Source of the DNA: Glossina fuscipes
Lineage: Eukaryota > Arthropoda > Insecta > Diptera > Glossinidae
Length of the DNA: 64,000 bases
Assembly (NCBI RefSeq): GCF_014805625.2
Contig: NW_023998415.1
Location: 9,616,341-9,680,340, forward strand
Direction: 5' to 3'
Part shown: piece after piece, positions 24,277-36,734 of the stretch
Layout: the number at the start of each line of letters is the position of its first letter
How positions within the stretch are numbered: the first letter of the stretch is position 1
Translations under genes and position numbers: made by a program
The notes under the pieces: model-generated
The model's input: only the letters and a program-made list of their open reading frames with translations
Databases searched by the model: none
Told to the model about the DNA's origin: nothing

Positions 24277-25947
24277 ATGTCTATGTAGTTTTGTGTTTTC
24301 CGGCCTACAGGCCGTAGTTTTGAAAATGTTTGGATGAAAGTTGCTAAACTTATACATCAAGCATAAGGAAAATATACATCGAGGATATACTCTCTATGTA
24401 GAAATTCATCAAACTGTATTGCGTAGTCACTGGCTGCTTTGCTCTGAGACAACGTAATCGATGTAACCTATTTGGACCTTATTTCGATATCAAAATTACG
24501 AAATCGCAACTCCATTTAGATGACGCAAGCTTAAAATGAAAATCTTTAATTTCATTCATACATTAAATCATGCGTCAAGTTAAAGTCCAACATCAACCCA
24601 ACAATCAATCGATAATGTTTTACGTTCGTGAACAGAAAAAATGATGATTTCATGCTTAATTCATCTGTAACTTAACAACATTAAGTAGTAACTTTTCGAA
24701 TAAATTATTGTTTCTACTTTGTTATGCTCTTTGCATATGTTATGTTATGCCATATGTTTTATGTAGTACATATGAGAAGGAGTGGCCCCATACTATAATT
24801 TATATATACCTAAAACGTGCCGCCTTTACATTCCAGATATAGTTAGTTATCAAGAGTATTAAAAAAACCAAGCAAAAAAAAAAAAAAAAAGAAAGCAAGA
24901 AAATTGTGAATATTAAAAGAGTCGTCCCAAGCCGTATATAATTCATTCATACATTTTAGGTAGTTTTGTCTTCTGTTCTTTCTTACCAGGTTTCAAAAGA
25001 TTATATTATATAAATATTCAACAAATAGTGCGTTTTCGTTTTGTTTTTCTTTTTCGTGTTCTTTTCTTGGCTTTTATTTTTTATTTTAATTTAGCTGCAC
25101 ACGCAACGAGAGCGAGAATCGTTCGTCTTTGTGTTAAGATTTTCTAAATGAATTTCCGCAAACGAATTTTCAATTTGGATGGAATAAAGTAAAATAAAAT
25201 AAAAGCAATCAGTCTATCTTGAGTTGAAATTGTATCACTTGCAAGCACATGCTGCGAGTTAGATTTGTCGCTGTATATATCTATATATAGATACATATTA
25301 AATGTTCTTCAAATCATAACAAAGGATCTTATTTAAAAGACAAACACCATTGTAAACGTTTCCGCTCAATTTTGTTAAAAAGATTGCGAAAGCTTTACAC
25401 TGCAGGCGAAGCAGGGAAAGCATTTATCATAATAAGAATTGTGTTTCAATACATTAAACAAAAAAAAAAAAAAGAAAAGAGAAATGCATGAGAAGAGAAT
25501 TAATTCTAGATTTGTCGATTATATTTTTCAACTTGCATGTAAATGAGAAAAGTTTCAGATGCCAGAGCCCATGTATTTACGAAGAATTGAATTCTTAATA
25601 GTGCACCTCTTAGCAAAACATGTCCGGTTCGTTCGTTTTATACACTTTAAAACTAAATATTATTAATAAACATACTCATCCATGCACACGCATACACACA
25701 TGCATGCATTAATAATTCACATATAAATAATAAGTGTAATGTGTGCTTTCATGTGTAGGTTCATATCATTCATGCTCAACACAGACACATGGTAAGATCT
25801 TTGATTTATTGCTGCATTTAAATTTTGACCTTTAGCCCAACAAGTCAAAACTGACGAAATTGTTTTTTTTTTTTTAACTCTATTAATAAGTCTCCATAAT
25901 CGTAAAAGAGAGCAAGTGAGCAAGTTCAAGAGCAAGTCACTTCATCA
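24277..25947. other. AT-rich sequence, nothing recognised
   Basis: A runs at about 24876-24890 and 25460-25473. No coding similarity or repeat family was identified. Confidence 0.5.
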
Positions 25948-26053
25948 CTACAATTCATTGATGTAGTATTAGAAATGCATCAATCCGGACCAGAGGTAAA
26001 CTACAATTCATTGATGTAGTACTAGAAATAGATCAATCCGGACCAGAGGTAAA
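25948..26053 (+). repeat. 53-bp direct tandem duplication
   Basis: Two adjacent 53-base units (25948-26000 and 26001-26053), each beginning ctacaattcattgatgtagt and ending gaccagaggtaaa. They differ at about three positions. The unit itself contains the short inverted pair ctacaattcattgatgtag. It is not part of any repeat seen elsewhere in the window. Confidence 0.95.
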
Positions 26054-26982
26054 ATATTAGTTTTCTTCTTATTCTTTGCGATTTTCTCATGGACGTGGAA
26101 CATTAAATATTATGCCTTACGGTTACGGTATAAAGGCATACTTTCCATGACAATATTTATATGGGACAGGATCCACATGCGTCGAATCTCTATTCTGGAA
26201 TTATTTTTATTATGAATTACTAGATAATAGACCTTGGTGGCGTGTAAAGTCCTATTATTTATAAAAACAATTGTATTAACAGGATTCAAAGAATAGTTCA
26301 TCTTATCTTTCCATCCGCCATCTCTTGCAATTCAATAATAGGCCCTATATAGGGCTTGATTGGTATTAACCATCATTCCAGTATATGTAGTGCGTGTATA
26401 ATAGTACGAATAGTTATTAAAAGAGTGCAGTGTACAAACCGAGACAATAAGGCCTCTATAAATTTTTGCTAGTTCTCCACAAATTTTAAAGTCTATCAGA
26501 AAAACTCAATTTCATTGCGATATTCACCATTACATGGTTCATCATTACAAAGACCTCTTTACAAATTCGCTGCGTTAATTGTTTCGCCAATTAAGCACAC
26601 ATTCTACACCATAATTAGCAACAGTTAAAATTTATTTTTTTTCTCAAATCATTCTTTTTTCCTCATCTATATATATATATATATATATATATATTCTTCT
26701 TTTGTTCAGTTTTCATGATCGGATAGTTCATTTTTCAACCCGACCACCCGATGATCAATTAGCAAAGACAAGAACAGAAGTGCGAAGAGAGGCCGCCGTT
26801 TAGCGAAGACAAAAATGTGATCTACACATGCCCAAGCTGGCAGCTAATCTGCTATATATGTAGCTTAAGCATGAGCTCTTGGGTAAGGTAGGTGGTACAA
26901 ATGAAGAAGTAAAGAAAATTCTAAATTATTTTCGCCTTTAGCCGAACCGTTCGTTGGAAGTTGTTTTTAAAAACACGTGAAA
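26054..26982. other. AT-rich sequence with a short palindrome
   Basis: Contains the perfect 14-base palindrome gccctatatagggc (26342-26355) and a TA tract (26668-26694). No gene was recognised. Confidence 0.5.
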
Positions 26983-27130
26983 GAAAATCAAATTTTGATA
27001 CTGTATAGCATAGTATTGGGTGGGTGTGGTCAATATTTCGCGTTTCCCTGCTGAACCGTCGTTACAAGATACGACTGATTATGAATTGTGTTACTAAATT
27101 ATCCGCTCTCGTGTCGTTTCCTATCATTCC
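26983..27130 (+). repeat. Family A left-hand fragment
   Basis: gaaaatcaaattttgatact, then gtatagcatagtattgggtg and ggtgtggtcaat align with 10745-10795. The right-hand part of family A is absent. The 81-codon frame at 27024-27269 crosses this repeat. Confidence 0.5.
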
Positions 27131-27699
27131 TGTCATTTTGGAAGTGCAACCTTCTAACGAAACATCCCTGAAGGGCGAGAAGAAGAAGAAAAACGGAGCT
27201 TACGGAAAATATAATAAAACATTTATTGTGATAAAAATGCTTATCTTAAATACGTTTGAAAGCGTTTGAAAGCGTTTTTCTCTTTTTCAAGAGGTCAAGT
27301 AGAATAACTCGAAAAACTTTCCTCTTTTTTTTTATCCAAATGTAAAAAAATATTCCAAAAAGAAATACGTCAGATATTTATTTATTAATTATTATCCATT
27401 TTTCAATTCAAACAGTTACATATCAACTGAATTTGGCTATTAATTGGCAAAACTGAATCCAATTCTCTATCCATAAATCTCGATCTATAAATGCGTATTT
27501 CTATAAAAAGTAATTAAACAAAACTTAAGCATGATGTTGGTTCTTTACAACGACTTATAAGACCATATTAACATAACGGTTCCCAATCGATTTAATCTAA
27601 TTATTAGCATCAAGGTATGACATTGGCAATGTACGAGCCCTTAGAAGACTTGATTACTTGAAGACTTGTACTAAGTACAGAGTCAAATATATTAATCAG
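27131..27699. other. AT-rich sequence, nothing recognised
   Basis: No repeat family or coding similarity found. It may include the 3' end of the minus-strand LINE next to it. Confidence 0.4.
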
Positions 27700-29062
27700 G
27701 TCGTGTACCATGTACCAAGAACCCCAAGTGGGGTAAATAATTCAAAACTGCTTTTATCTTGGCTAAGTTTAAACAAGTGATAACTTCTAGATCATCGAAC
27801 GGTAGCGTTGATGTAGATTTCACTCAAAAGAGTTCTCGACTCGATCACTCCACAAATCAATTTTAGCAAGAATGGAATCCCAACGATAAATCAACGCTTC
27901 TCCAGAGTGGGTAATGATATGAGTAGTAATCAATCTTTCTATGGGGGAAAGGTTACAAAGGCGTCCCCTGGCAAATTCTTTAACCCAAAAAGCAAGAATT
28001 GTTTTTGCGCCGATTTGGTCGCGTTCGCATAACAGCGGTAGAATGGAGACAATGCATCCGCAGCATGCTCCAATCTTGGTGTAACTAACGGCATATACAC
28101 TCTTCTTGTAATATAAGGGTCGTTGAATTCACGAGCGCAACGCTTGATGAATCCCAAATTTGAATTTAGCTTCTGCTAGTGGATGAAATATGTAGATTAA
28201 ACCTTGCTTTTCTATCAGCCATTAGTCATAACTGTTTTCTCCAATTTATATGAATTTATAAAGTATTGTCTTTGATACACTGTCGGTCTCGAAAATGTCG
28301 TTTTCTTCCACTTACCTAAGATCAATGTTAAGTCTGGAACTCAACTCTTCGCGAACAGTCTTGCATATGTCATCTTTTACGTCACCGGCATATATTAACA
28401 ATTTTGATGATTTGATCATCCATCTACGAAAGAAATAGAATAGACTCAAGGTGACTTACCTGAGGCACCCTAAATTCACTAACATTACCTGTCATTCACT
28501 AGACTTGAATGAGTGAAACAGCGCATTACAGCGTTCGTTAAAGAGGTCTCAGCTGATCCACTTTACCAGGCGTAAAGTGGGAAACCTACGGATTGGAGCT
28601 TAAAACTCAGTCACTTGTGGCATATTCGACCAAAAGCCTTACTAAACTCCTGAAATATAATGTCTATTTAGGCGCCTCAAGAGAAAGTCTTTTCAATGTG
28701 ATTAGTGAATTCCATGAAGTTAGTAACAGCGTGACATTTCTTATATGCGGAGTAAGCATTTTCTCAAACAATTTTGACAATACACAGCAATTTCGCAATA
28801 CCTCTGCAGCTCTCTACCACGCTCCCATCACCACCTTCATGAACAGGAATTAGAAAACTACTTTTACAGCACGCTGGAAACACACCCGTTTCTAAAGAAC
28901 GGTTAAGGATACTCGCAATTGCCCTACAGAGTTCATCAGTACAGCGCTATACGTATGCAAGATGTGATTCCATCCGGGCCTGGAGAACTACTCTTCTTCA
29001 ATGATTCTATGCTCTGTTGAGCTTTATCTTTGGAGATAATAAAAATCCTGATAGATTGAGTT
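27700..29062 (-). pseudogene. Jockey-like LINE reverse transcriptase relic
   Basis: Read on the minus strand from 29062 downward, the conserved reverse-transcriptase blocks appear in order. SSSPGPDGI is at about 28998-28970. An RNRSLETGVFPACWK-like segment follows, then RGIAKL (about 28805). NFMEFTNHIEKT- and FSKAFGRICHK-like segments come next (motif A, about 28650-28620). LIYAGDVKDD marks motif C (about 28398-28372). A well-kept C-terminal segment, GFIKRCAREFNDPY, runs at 28155-28110 to SAQKQFLLFGLKNLPGD at about 27990. Motif A has Gly where the catalytic Asp is expected, and motif C reads YAGD instead of YADD. Many frameshifts and stops confirm that it is dead. The endonuclease domain and ORF1 were not found upstream. 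Confidence 0.82.
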
Positions 29063-30601
29063 AATAATTAACGTAAACTTCATCCTATTGATAAAGAATT
29101 ACTTACTTTTTGTCAAAAATTGAACTTTTTTATTCAAACACTCGCCAATCACACCGAAATGAATACTTCTAAAATAATCGCACTACGCACTCTTCCAGCG
29201 ATAGAGCCCCGTAATGAAAAACTCCCCAAAACAAGGGCCACGAATTTTCTATTCTTCTAAGAAATAAATTCTGTTCTTGAATATTTAAATATATGCTCAG
29301 TAATATCATCGAATATCATTATTTTATTAGGTTTCCTTCCGTCGATTGAATAAATCTGTTGATGACAATGTTTAATGACAACCTTTTAATAGCTCGCGAC
29401 CCGCGCATGCATTTCTTGCACTTTCTTTCCAACACCAAAGATATCTAGCATTTAACTAATTGATTTAATTTTCCACAGAGTATTCTCGATCATGGACGTA
29501 AGCAGATTTTGTAAGTACCTTATACTTATCCTTCTCGTAAATGCAGAAAAAAGGAAATTTTATGAGATTTTCTTATTTCGCTTATTAATAACGGGTTCCA
29601 AGCCCACCTTAAATATTAGATATCTAGTTGTTATTAACCGAAGCAATTTGCAGCATTCAAGTAAAGCTTATAAAAGTCAAATCCATAAACAGTTAGACCA
29701 GGTTTAAACACTTTACGAAGTTCGAGCACTTTCGCAATGAAATTATAATCCAGTAATTGGGCCCGTTCAGTAAGCCCGTTAGAAGGTCTGGCGAAAAATA
29801 AAAAAACCTATGGTGACTAAGAAACCATGGCCAGCCAATATGTACCTATCGAGCATTCAAGGTAAAATTTTACGACAGTGCGAACACGAACAAGCCGTCC
29901 TGTAATCACTTGATATCTGATGACATTAGAAATGAGTGGACGGGTTTAAGTTTGATGTTTGAACATTTGGTTCGTAGAGTTTAGCAAACTGATCGATTTG
30001 ATGTGAAAAACATTATAAATTGACATTTCTTAGTCTCTTCAGTATTAATTTATGATACGAGTTAAACTTTTTCAATAATTTCATCGCTTTTTTTTACGTA
30101 TTTTAAATAGCATTTTAGCAAAAAAATATTAAAAAAAAAAAACAACTACACGAACATTACATAATTGCTATTCACTCATAACGCATATGTGTTAACCAAA
30201 CCTCGTACGTATCGTGTGTTTTCTATTTGTTTACGCATTTGTGCCACTGACAGCTTAAAAAAATTAATTATGAATATCTGCGAAAAATGTAGAAATTTCT
30301 ACGACCGATTCGTTTCTACGACCTGAAAATCATTCAAACCCGGCACGAAGAATTTTTTATTTTTTTTTTGGTTTTTTTTTTTTTTTTAAAATTAAAAAAA
30401 AAAAAAAAAAAAAAAAAACAAAATGCTGAGTCTAATTAAATTCTAATAATTGAATAGTATTTAAGTGCCTCCATGGATGCAGTTTTTCTTTTTTATGTTC
30501 ATTATTGAAGAGTGCGTTGAGTTTTGTGTCTATGAGAATAAGTGCCGAAGACTGCCTATGGTGAAGACGTGAAATTGTGCAATTTTATCAACCACACGCA
30601 G

Positions 30602-30635
<34 letters not shown>

Positions 30636-31364
30636 ATCAACATACAATTACTTCAACTTGATATTTGTACAAGCAAAGCAAACCGAAATATAAACTCAAA
30701 GTTGACAAAACAAATGCGCGCACACACACACACACACACGCAAACACAAACATCACGGTATTAAAATGAGCGAACAAAAAATAAAAAATAAATACTTTTC
30801 CGACTTACGTACGCATGTGTGTATGCTCATATATAATACATGATGGCTCAGTGTTTCATTCATTGTGCGCTTCTGTGCGATGATACATAGCAAAGTTAAC
30901 GTGAGCTATGAACTTATCGGCCGCCATAATAATAATAACGGTTTTCTTCTATATGATGCCGGCGTAAAAATCGATGCGCAAGTCCTATTAAAATTCACTC
31001 GCATTGTACTTTAGCTTGGCACTTGCATCAGGCAAACGCATATTTCTATTAAAGCGATCGTTGATTTAATTCCTCTCTATATGCGGATATTTATATTTAA
31101 ATACGTTCATGAATATAACATGGAAGCATGTATTTTTCAGCTGAAATGTTCTCAGAGATCCAAATGTCGTAGGAAGAGATAATGTTAAGCTCATGTTGGT
31201 ACTGCGTTGTTTACCCGACAAAATATCATGAGAAAATGGAAAGCCTGGCGTAGGTTCGCAACACCTGAAGTACTTTTGATAAAAGTGGGCGAGTCCTGGT
31301 CTGCTATTTGCACAAACATCTATTGTTTTAATGCACAAAACTTAAAATAATTTTGAATTTATTG
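29063..31364. other. AT-rich sequence with simple repeats
   Basis: Contains a poly-T/poly-A dyad (30354-30418) and CA tracts (30603-30633, 30718-30739). The 90-codon minus-strand frame at 31066-31338 has no recognisable domain. The block 29760-30000 is less AT-rich but unidentified. Confidence 0.45.
30354..30418. repeat. Poly-T/poly-A dyad
   Basis: T-rich tract with one GG, then a run of about 24 A. It mirrors the structure at 12246-12300. Confidence 0.85.
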
Positions 31365-31805
31365 TTTATTACGTAGTAATTTTACTACTTTATTACCATA
31401 GTCACTATTACTATTTACGATTTTCTATTACTATTTTTTACTGCTATTATTATTTACTACTGCTATTATTATATACTAGTTACCCCTTACTGTTTACAGT
31501 TTACTACTTACTATTTCTATTACTATATACTACTAATATTTACTATTATTTTATATTGGTTAGTGTTTACTACTTACTATAATTATTACTATTTATTATT
31601 TATTATTTACTATTAGTATTTACTATACACTAGATACCATTATTATTTACTATTTACTATAACTACTTACTGTTTGTTACTATAATTTCCCAGTTACTAC
31701 TTACTATTAACATTTATTGATTAGCATTTACCATAACTATTACTATTTGCTATTACTATTTACTATTTACTATTACTATTATATATTTATAAATTTATTA
31801 CTCAT
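31365..31805 (+). repeat. Long imperfect TACTATT low-complexity tract
   Basis: About 440 bases made almost only of ttacta, tactatt and ttattac units in irregular order with occasional substitutions. There is no fixed period, so it looks like a degenerate satellite or a slippage-driven tract rather than a clean microsatellite. C is nearly confined to the tac positions and G is very rare. Confidence 0.85.
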
Positions 31806-32628
31806 TTTCAATTACTTGTTATTTGTTACTTATGTAAGTAAATCAATTCAAATTCTTTATCATTTACCATTAATTTTTTATTTTTAACTTTATATGCGGA
31901 AACGTGTTATATAGGAGTTCGCATGTATTACAAACCAAGGGAAAAGATTTTTATTATGATTAATTCTTATATCTACAGGTAGATAAAAAGTCATTTAACC
32001 GATTGTACATACAAATCCTTATCGTATTCGACATTTGTGCAATACATCCACATTACTCACATAATTATATTATCGAAGTTGTAAATGTGTGAAATCTAAT
32101 AACATTATCATCATCCTTTCCATAGTGTCAACAATTTGTTACGAAATTAATGCATTCGAAATTAAATAAAAACAATTTATAAGAATGTAACTGATTCGCT
32201 TTTGCAGTCAATTGCTAACTATCCTTAACAATAGCAGCAGCTTGACGCAAACATTCAGTAAAACGACTTGAAGGAATTTGCCAATAACTCACCCAATAGG
32301 GTGTAAATCTCGTCCATCAATAACTGGCTTGTCTTCAACAATGTTCACATTTTGTATGACAGACTACACCGACCGTCGAACTTAATCTTTAAATGTCGTT
32401 CAGTCAAGAGGAAAATATCCGTTGCCAGCAGAAGGAGTTCAGTAAAAACTTGAACGTGGAAATTTTCCACACTATGGATTCATAATAATATTTGGTTTTT
32501 CCTTCAAATACACATGTATGAACGCATTCATATTGGTATAGATGCAATAGCTTTATACGTAATATACCTTTCGCTGCGTAATAGTAGTCGTTTATTCCCT
32601 ACTGGCATAAGAAGAATGTAAAGCCAAT

Positions 32629-32663
<35 letters not shown>

Positions 32664-33514
32664 CATGCCAATAACGTTCTACATTTCACAAATCACTTGT
32701 GGTCATGAAATTGTCATTTTAAAATGTAACCAGCACAACCATCCATCCAACTATGTGGTGCTGTTATCGCTGTTGCTGTCGTTGTCGTTGTCGTTTTTGT
32801 TTTTGTTGCAGCTGCAATTCTTTCTCTTCAATGAGTTGTACCACCTGTTTTTCTCGTGTTCTATTTTCTTTCTTTTTTTCCAATTTGCGTAAAAAGATTT
32901 CTTTTCGGATGTCATTTGCATAACAACATCAGCAACATCTTCAGAGTAAAGTGAAGAACTGAAAGAAACGAGAAAATTGAGAAAGAACGTAAAAAAAGAA
33001 GAAGAAGAAGAAAAAAAAAAATGAAAACATTCTGTTTTGTTTGGAAATGCATCCGAGAGAATTATGATTAAGGAAATGATTGTAAAGCTTGAAATAGTCT
33101 TTGCTTAGTTAGTGGCTTCATAAAATCCTGTTAAGCCATCAAGTGTATCGATGCCCGTCTTGTATAACTATCCCCATCCGAACCTTCTATCTCTTTCACC
33201 CCCCCCCCCCCCTCCATTCTCTCCCTCTCTGCCGCTCTCTTGTTGTCCTTTCATATTTTGTGCGCCGTCCTCGCTATCATTGCCCCGCACATTTACGGTT
33301 TGCAACTGACAAATATTTCTTTGTAAAGTCCTACATTTTTGCATTTGCTTAGATTTCCATTTTATTTAGTTTCGCGAACGATGACAGATTTACTTTTAGA
33401 TTGCGTTGGCGCGTTGACTCATTATATGCTACGGATATCTCGAGTGACAAATCAACAATGAATACATCAGCATATTTATATTTACCTAAATAATATATAA
33501 ACAAATCCATAAAA

Positions 33515-33559
<45 letters not shown>

Positions 33560-35089
33560 TAATAAAAAGAAGAAGGGGGAGCGCGAGAGCTATAAGCTCA
33601 ATACCTGTTTACCAGATGACATACAAATATCTGTATATGAAATGTAAATGTCAGTTACAAAGTGATCAGTGTTCAATAAATAAAACAAATCATGGAAGAA
33701 GCGAGGCACAGGGGAAATTCCTGTACTTCAGCAACGGAAAAATAAGAATTTTCAATATTTGCTTCGATTTTGAATCTTATGTGGAGCACTTTGTTTTCAA
33801 ACATATGTTCAATACGCCCTAACACTAGGAATGTTATTTATTTAGGTTCCTTCCTTTTTCTTTATTTTTATTTTTTCATTATTTGTTTTTTTTTTTTTTT
33901 TTTTTTAGCTCTCTTATATGTAAATCTGTAGATAATGTTCGTCTTATAAAATTGTAGTTTGTTGCAGAGATATTTCAAGAATAATAAGAACTTGGCACCC
34001 GTTGCCATTATCAACAATTCATTCCGATGCTACTTACTACTCATCTACTAATCTGCATACAGCAGCCAAACAACGGAAAACAGAAAGGAAACAAGCAAAC
34101 AGTATACGCCCATCAAAGTACAACTATTGTTGTTACTGTTTTTGTTTCAGAATTGTTTAATGCTATAAAATACAAGAACAAGTACGAGAACTTAAAAGAA
34201 GGTGCGCGTATATATGTACAAACATGCATACATAATGAATATAAGGGTTTCATAAGCGTACATACATGCACAGTCAAGCCCAAAAGAACACGGACCCAAC
34301 GCCAACTTTTAGTTTCATAAAAATGAAATCAATTAGTGACAAAAAAACGTTAATTCAAGAGCAAAATCACACGACCAACGTTAAGGAAGAGCATAAAAAG
34401 CATAAGAAAGAAGATGTAGAAATTTATATAGGTTTCAAAGATCCAAATAAGTTTCTTGAAAATTATATCAATGAAACGGAAAACAACTTTTGTCAATTTG
34501 ACATGTTTCACACGCAATAGATAAAGCAAAAGAAAATCAAGTTTTCCAAGAGGAAATTATCCACATTATCGTGGATGTGTAAAATAAAGTACAAAAAAAA
34601 AAAAATATCGTATACATATATGTACATAAAAAATCGAAATGCATACAAAAATATTAAATAATCAAAAAATCGGAAAAGAAAATTTCTTAAAAGAGCCTTA
34701 AACAAAGTCCTACGAGGTGTTAAAAAGAAGCGTTAAGCTAGTTCTCCTATTTGTTTGTTCGATCAAAAACAGAACAAAAGTTGCTGCATACTTTTCAGAG
34801 CAGTATAATATGACAAAAGCCGCTTACTTGTGAGAAGAATAACGGGGACTCCGACTTGAATTCTCAAAGGGTTAAAACCAAAAAATTTGATTTTTGTTAA
34901 AGACTACTACCCATCGGTGAGCGATGGGTACCTGAAAGTTTGACGACACTAGTTAACACTGACATATTGAATGTGTGAAGTAACTTTCAAGAAACACGGT
35001 AACTAATACTAAATTTTATTAATATAGTGTTTCTTTTGGCTTTTTAACTGACCCACTAATAAGATGATGTACCCCGTTCGTCTAACACA
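31806..35089. other. AT-rich sequence with microsatellites, no gene
   Basis: Contains TA/AT tracts (32631-32659, 33523-33557), a GTT/GTC tract (32758-32812), a GAA tract (about 33000-33020), a C run (33199-33212) and T/A runs (33885-33906, 34594-34605). The block 32200-32470 is more complex but unidentified. The open frames at 34027-34320 and 34266-34520 are Lys/Glu-rich and lack any recognisable domain. Confidence 0.5.
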
Positions 35090-35195
35090 CTGACGGTCGG
35101 AGGGACAAAAATATAGTGAGACGACTGAGGCCTAGTGGGTCGACGTGGCCAATTGCTAAATGTTATGCCTTTACCGACTGAGCGCCCACTATAAC
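35090..35195 (-). repeat. tRNA-like sequence beside the SINE
   Basis: On the minus strand, gggcgctcagtcggtaaagg resembles a D-arm/box A, and cacgtcgacccact about 35 bases later resembles a box B. The spacing fits a type I tRNA. It lies directly downstream of the SINE fragment on the same strand, so it may be the second half of a dimeric SINE or a separate tRNA relic. The stems do not pair well enough to call a functional tRNA. Confidence 0.35.
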
Positions 35196-35204
35196 TTCGA
35201 CCAG

Positions 35205-35285
35205 GGTAAGGTCTATAGCATTGAGATTTCATTCTACAAACATTGACTTGTTAGTCGCGGTTCCTACCCACTCGGCTACTCTTGA
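35205..35285 (-). repeat. SINE fragment, minus strand
   Basis: Read on the minus strand: agagtagccgagtgggtagg (box A region), then accgcgactaacaagtcaat, then gaatgaaatctcaatgctat (degraded box B plus start of the body). The middle block gcgactaacaa is shared with the remnants at 55399 and 60948, which ties these copies together. Confidence 0.6.
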
Positions 35286-36695
35286 ATGTGATCATTGCTT
35301 TGAATCACTTTTATTATTCAGTATAGCTCCTGTTAAGTTCAAGATTCTCTAACTCATGTAAATGTAACTGGAGGAAACATTAGCTTTATGACTACACCAT
35401 TTAATTATTTTGACATGTGGGTACAGATGGAAGCGAGAGTAAAACAAATATAGTGAATGGAGTGAATAATTTGGTATTTCGTATTTCGATTTACTTCAAT
35501 TTAATGTTTGCTACAAAACTTGTTTGATTCGCTGCATTGCCGTGATGGGAGACACGTTTTTTTCTTCACCTTGCAGGATTTCTCTTTTTTTTTTTGACCT
35601 TTTTCTCCGACTAATCCAAAAGATTACAAGAATACTCACTCTCCCGTTATTGTTTTACTCGATTGCTGGTAATCAATAAACAAATTTCGTTTGCATGCTA
35701 AAACAACAAGAAATTGACTACACTGGCTACTTAGAAGAAGCCGAAAAATCGGACTCATTGATCTTTTAAAGTCGCATCTATACATATCAATCGATGAGCA
35801 AAAATTCATTATGTTCCTTGTAAAATGGGCTTAAATGTCAGAAGGTGGTTTCTAAACACGTTTTCATTCTGCAGAAATATTGTATCCATTGCTTAAGAGG
35901 TGGTTACTCGTGCTTCTGCAAAGCCTCTACTGTTGGCTAAATCATTTCGACATGAGCGAGGTCCGATAATCATGTCTTATACTTTATTAATGTTATCTTT
36001 AATAATAACAGTGCAGCGGCGAAGTTGTCCTCCATTTGAAATGCTTCTTTGACGTTCTACATTACGCTACTTAACTTTCTAATACAATAGGCGAAGAAGC
36101 ATCGTCCCTTAATACCATCACAATGTTCTCATAAATTTCATTCTCAAGTGGACATATTTGAATGAATCTTGAATTGCTCTACGTTTTGCGAATTTTTTCA
36201 GTCTGAAGAGAGTTCAAAAACTCTTTGAATTTCAATAGCTCTCTAAGCAAAACCATTTGACAAATCAGCAGGAAACGTAATCAAGATTCTTCTTCTGTGT
36301 GCAAAAGTTCTCTTAATTCAAGAAGCAAGCAAATAATTATTCCAAACACTTTCAATTATACAATCAAGTCGGCAATATATTGACTGATCTAATACAATCT
36401 TGTGCTGGATAATAGTTTCTTTGAGCTTGGGATAGGTTGAGCTACGTATGGGCCAAAAACAAAATGACACGACGCATGTGAAGGAAGCGCTACTCTCTCT
36501 AATTAATACGCTGCAATTTTCTGCAGCTGATGAATGGTGAAAAACGATCGCGCTTGTGACAGTATTACAGTATTACGCTTTGCGACTTCACGACAAAGTG
36601 TTCGCTTTGCGAAATCCAAATACCATAATTCAGTTTTAGTTTGTCTTGTCTTTTGCCTAAGATCAAAACATTCATTTGTCCTTTACTGTATATAA

Positions 36696-36734
<39 letters not shown>

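Noticed and set aside
31066..31338. 90-codon minus-strand frame of ordinary composition, considered as a host exon
   Set aside because: No domain, no clear splice sites and no neighbouring exon; retained only as an unexplained frame.
34027..34520. Two overlapping Lys/Glu-rich frames
   Set aside because: Composition follows the A-rich sequence and no domain is recognisable.
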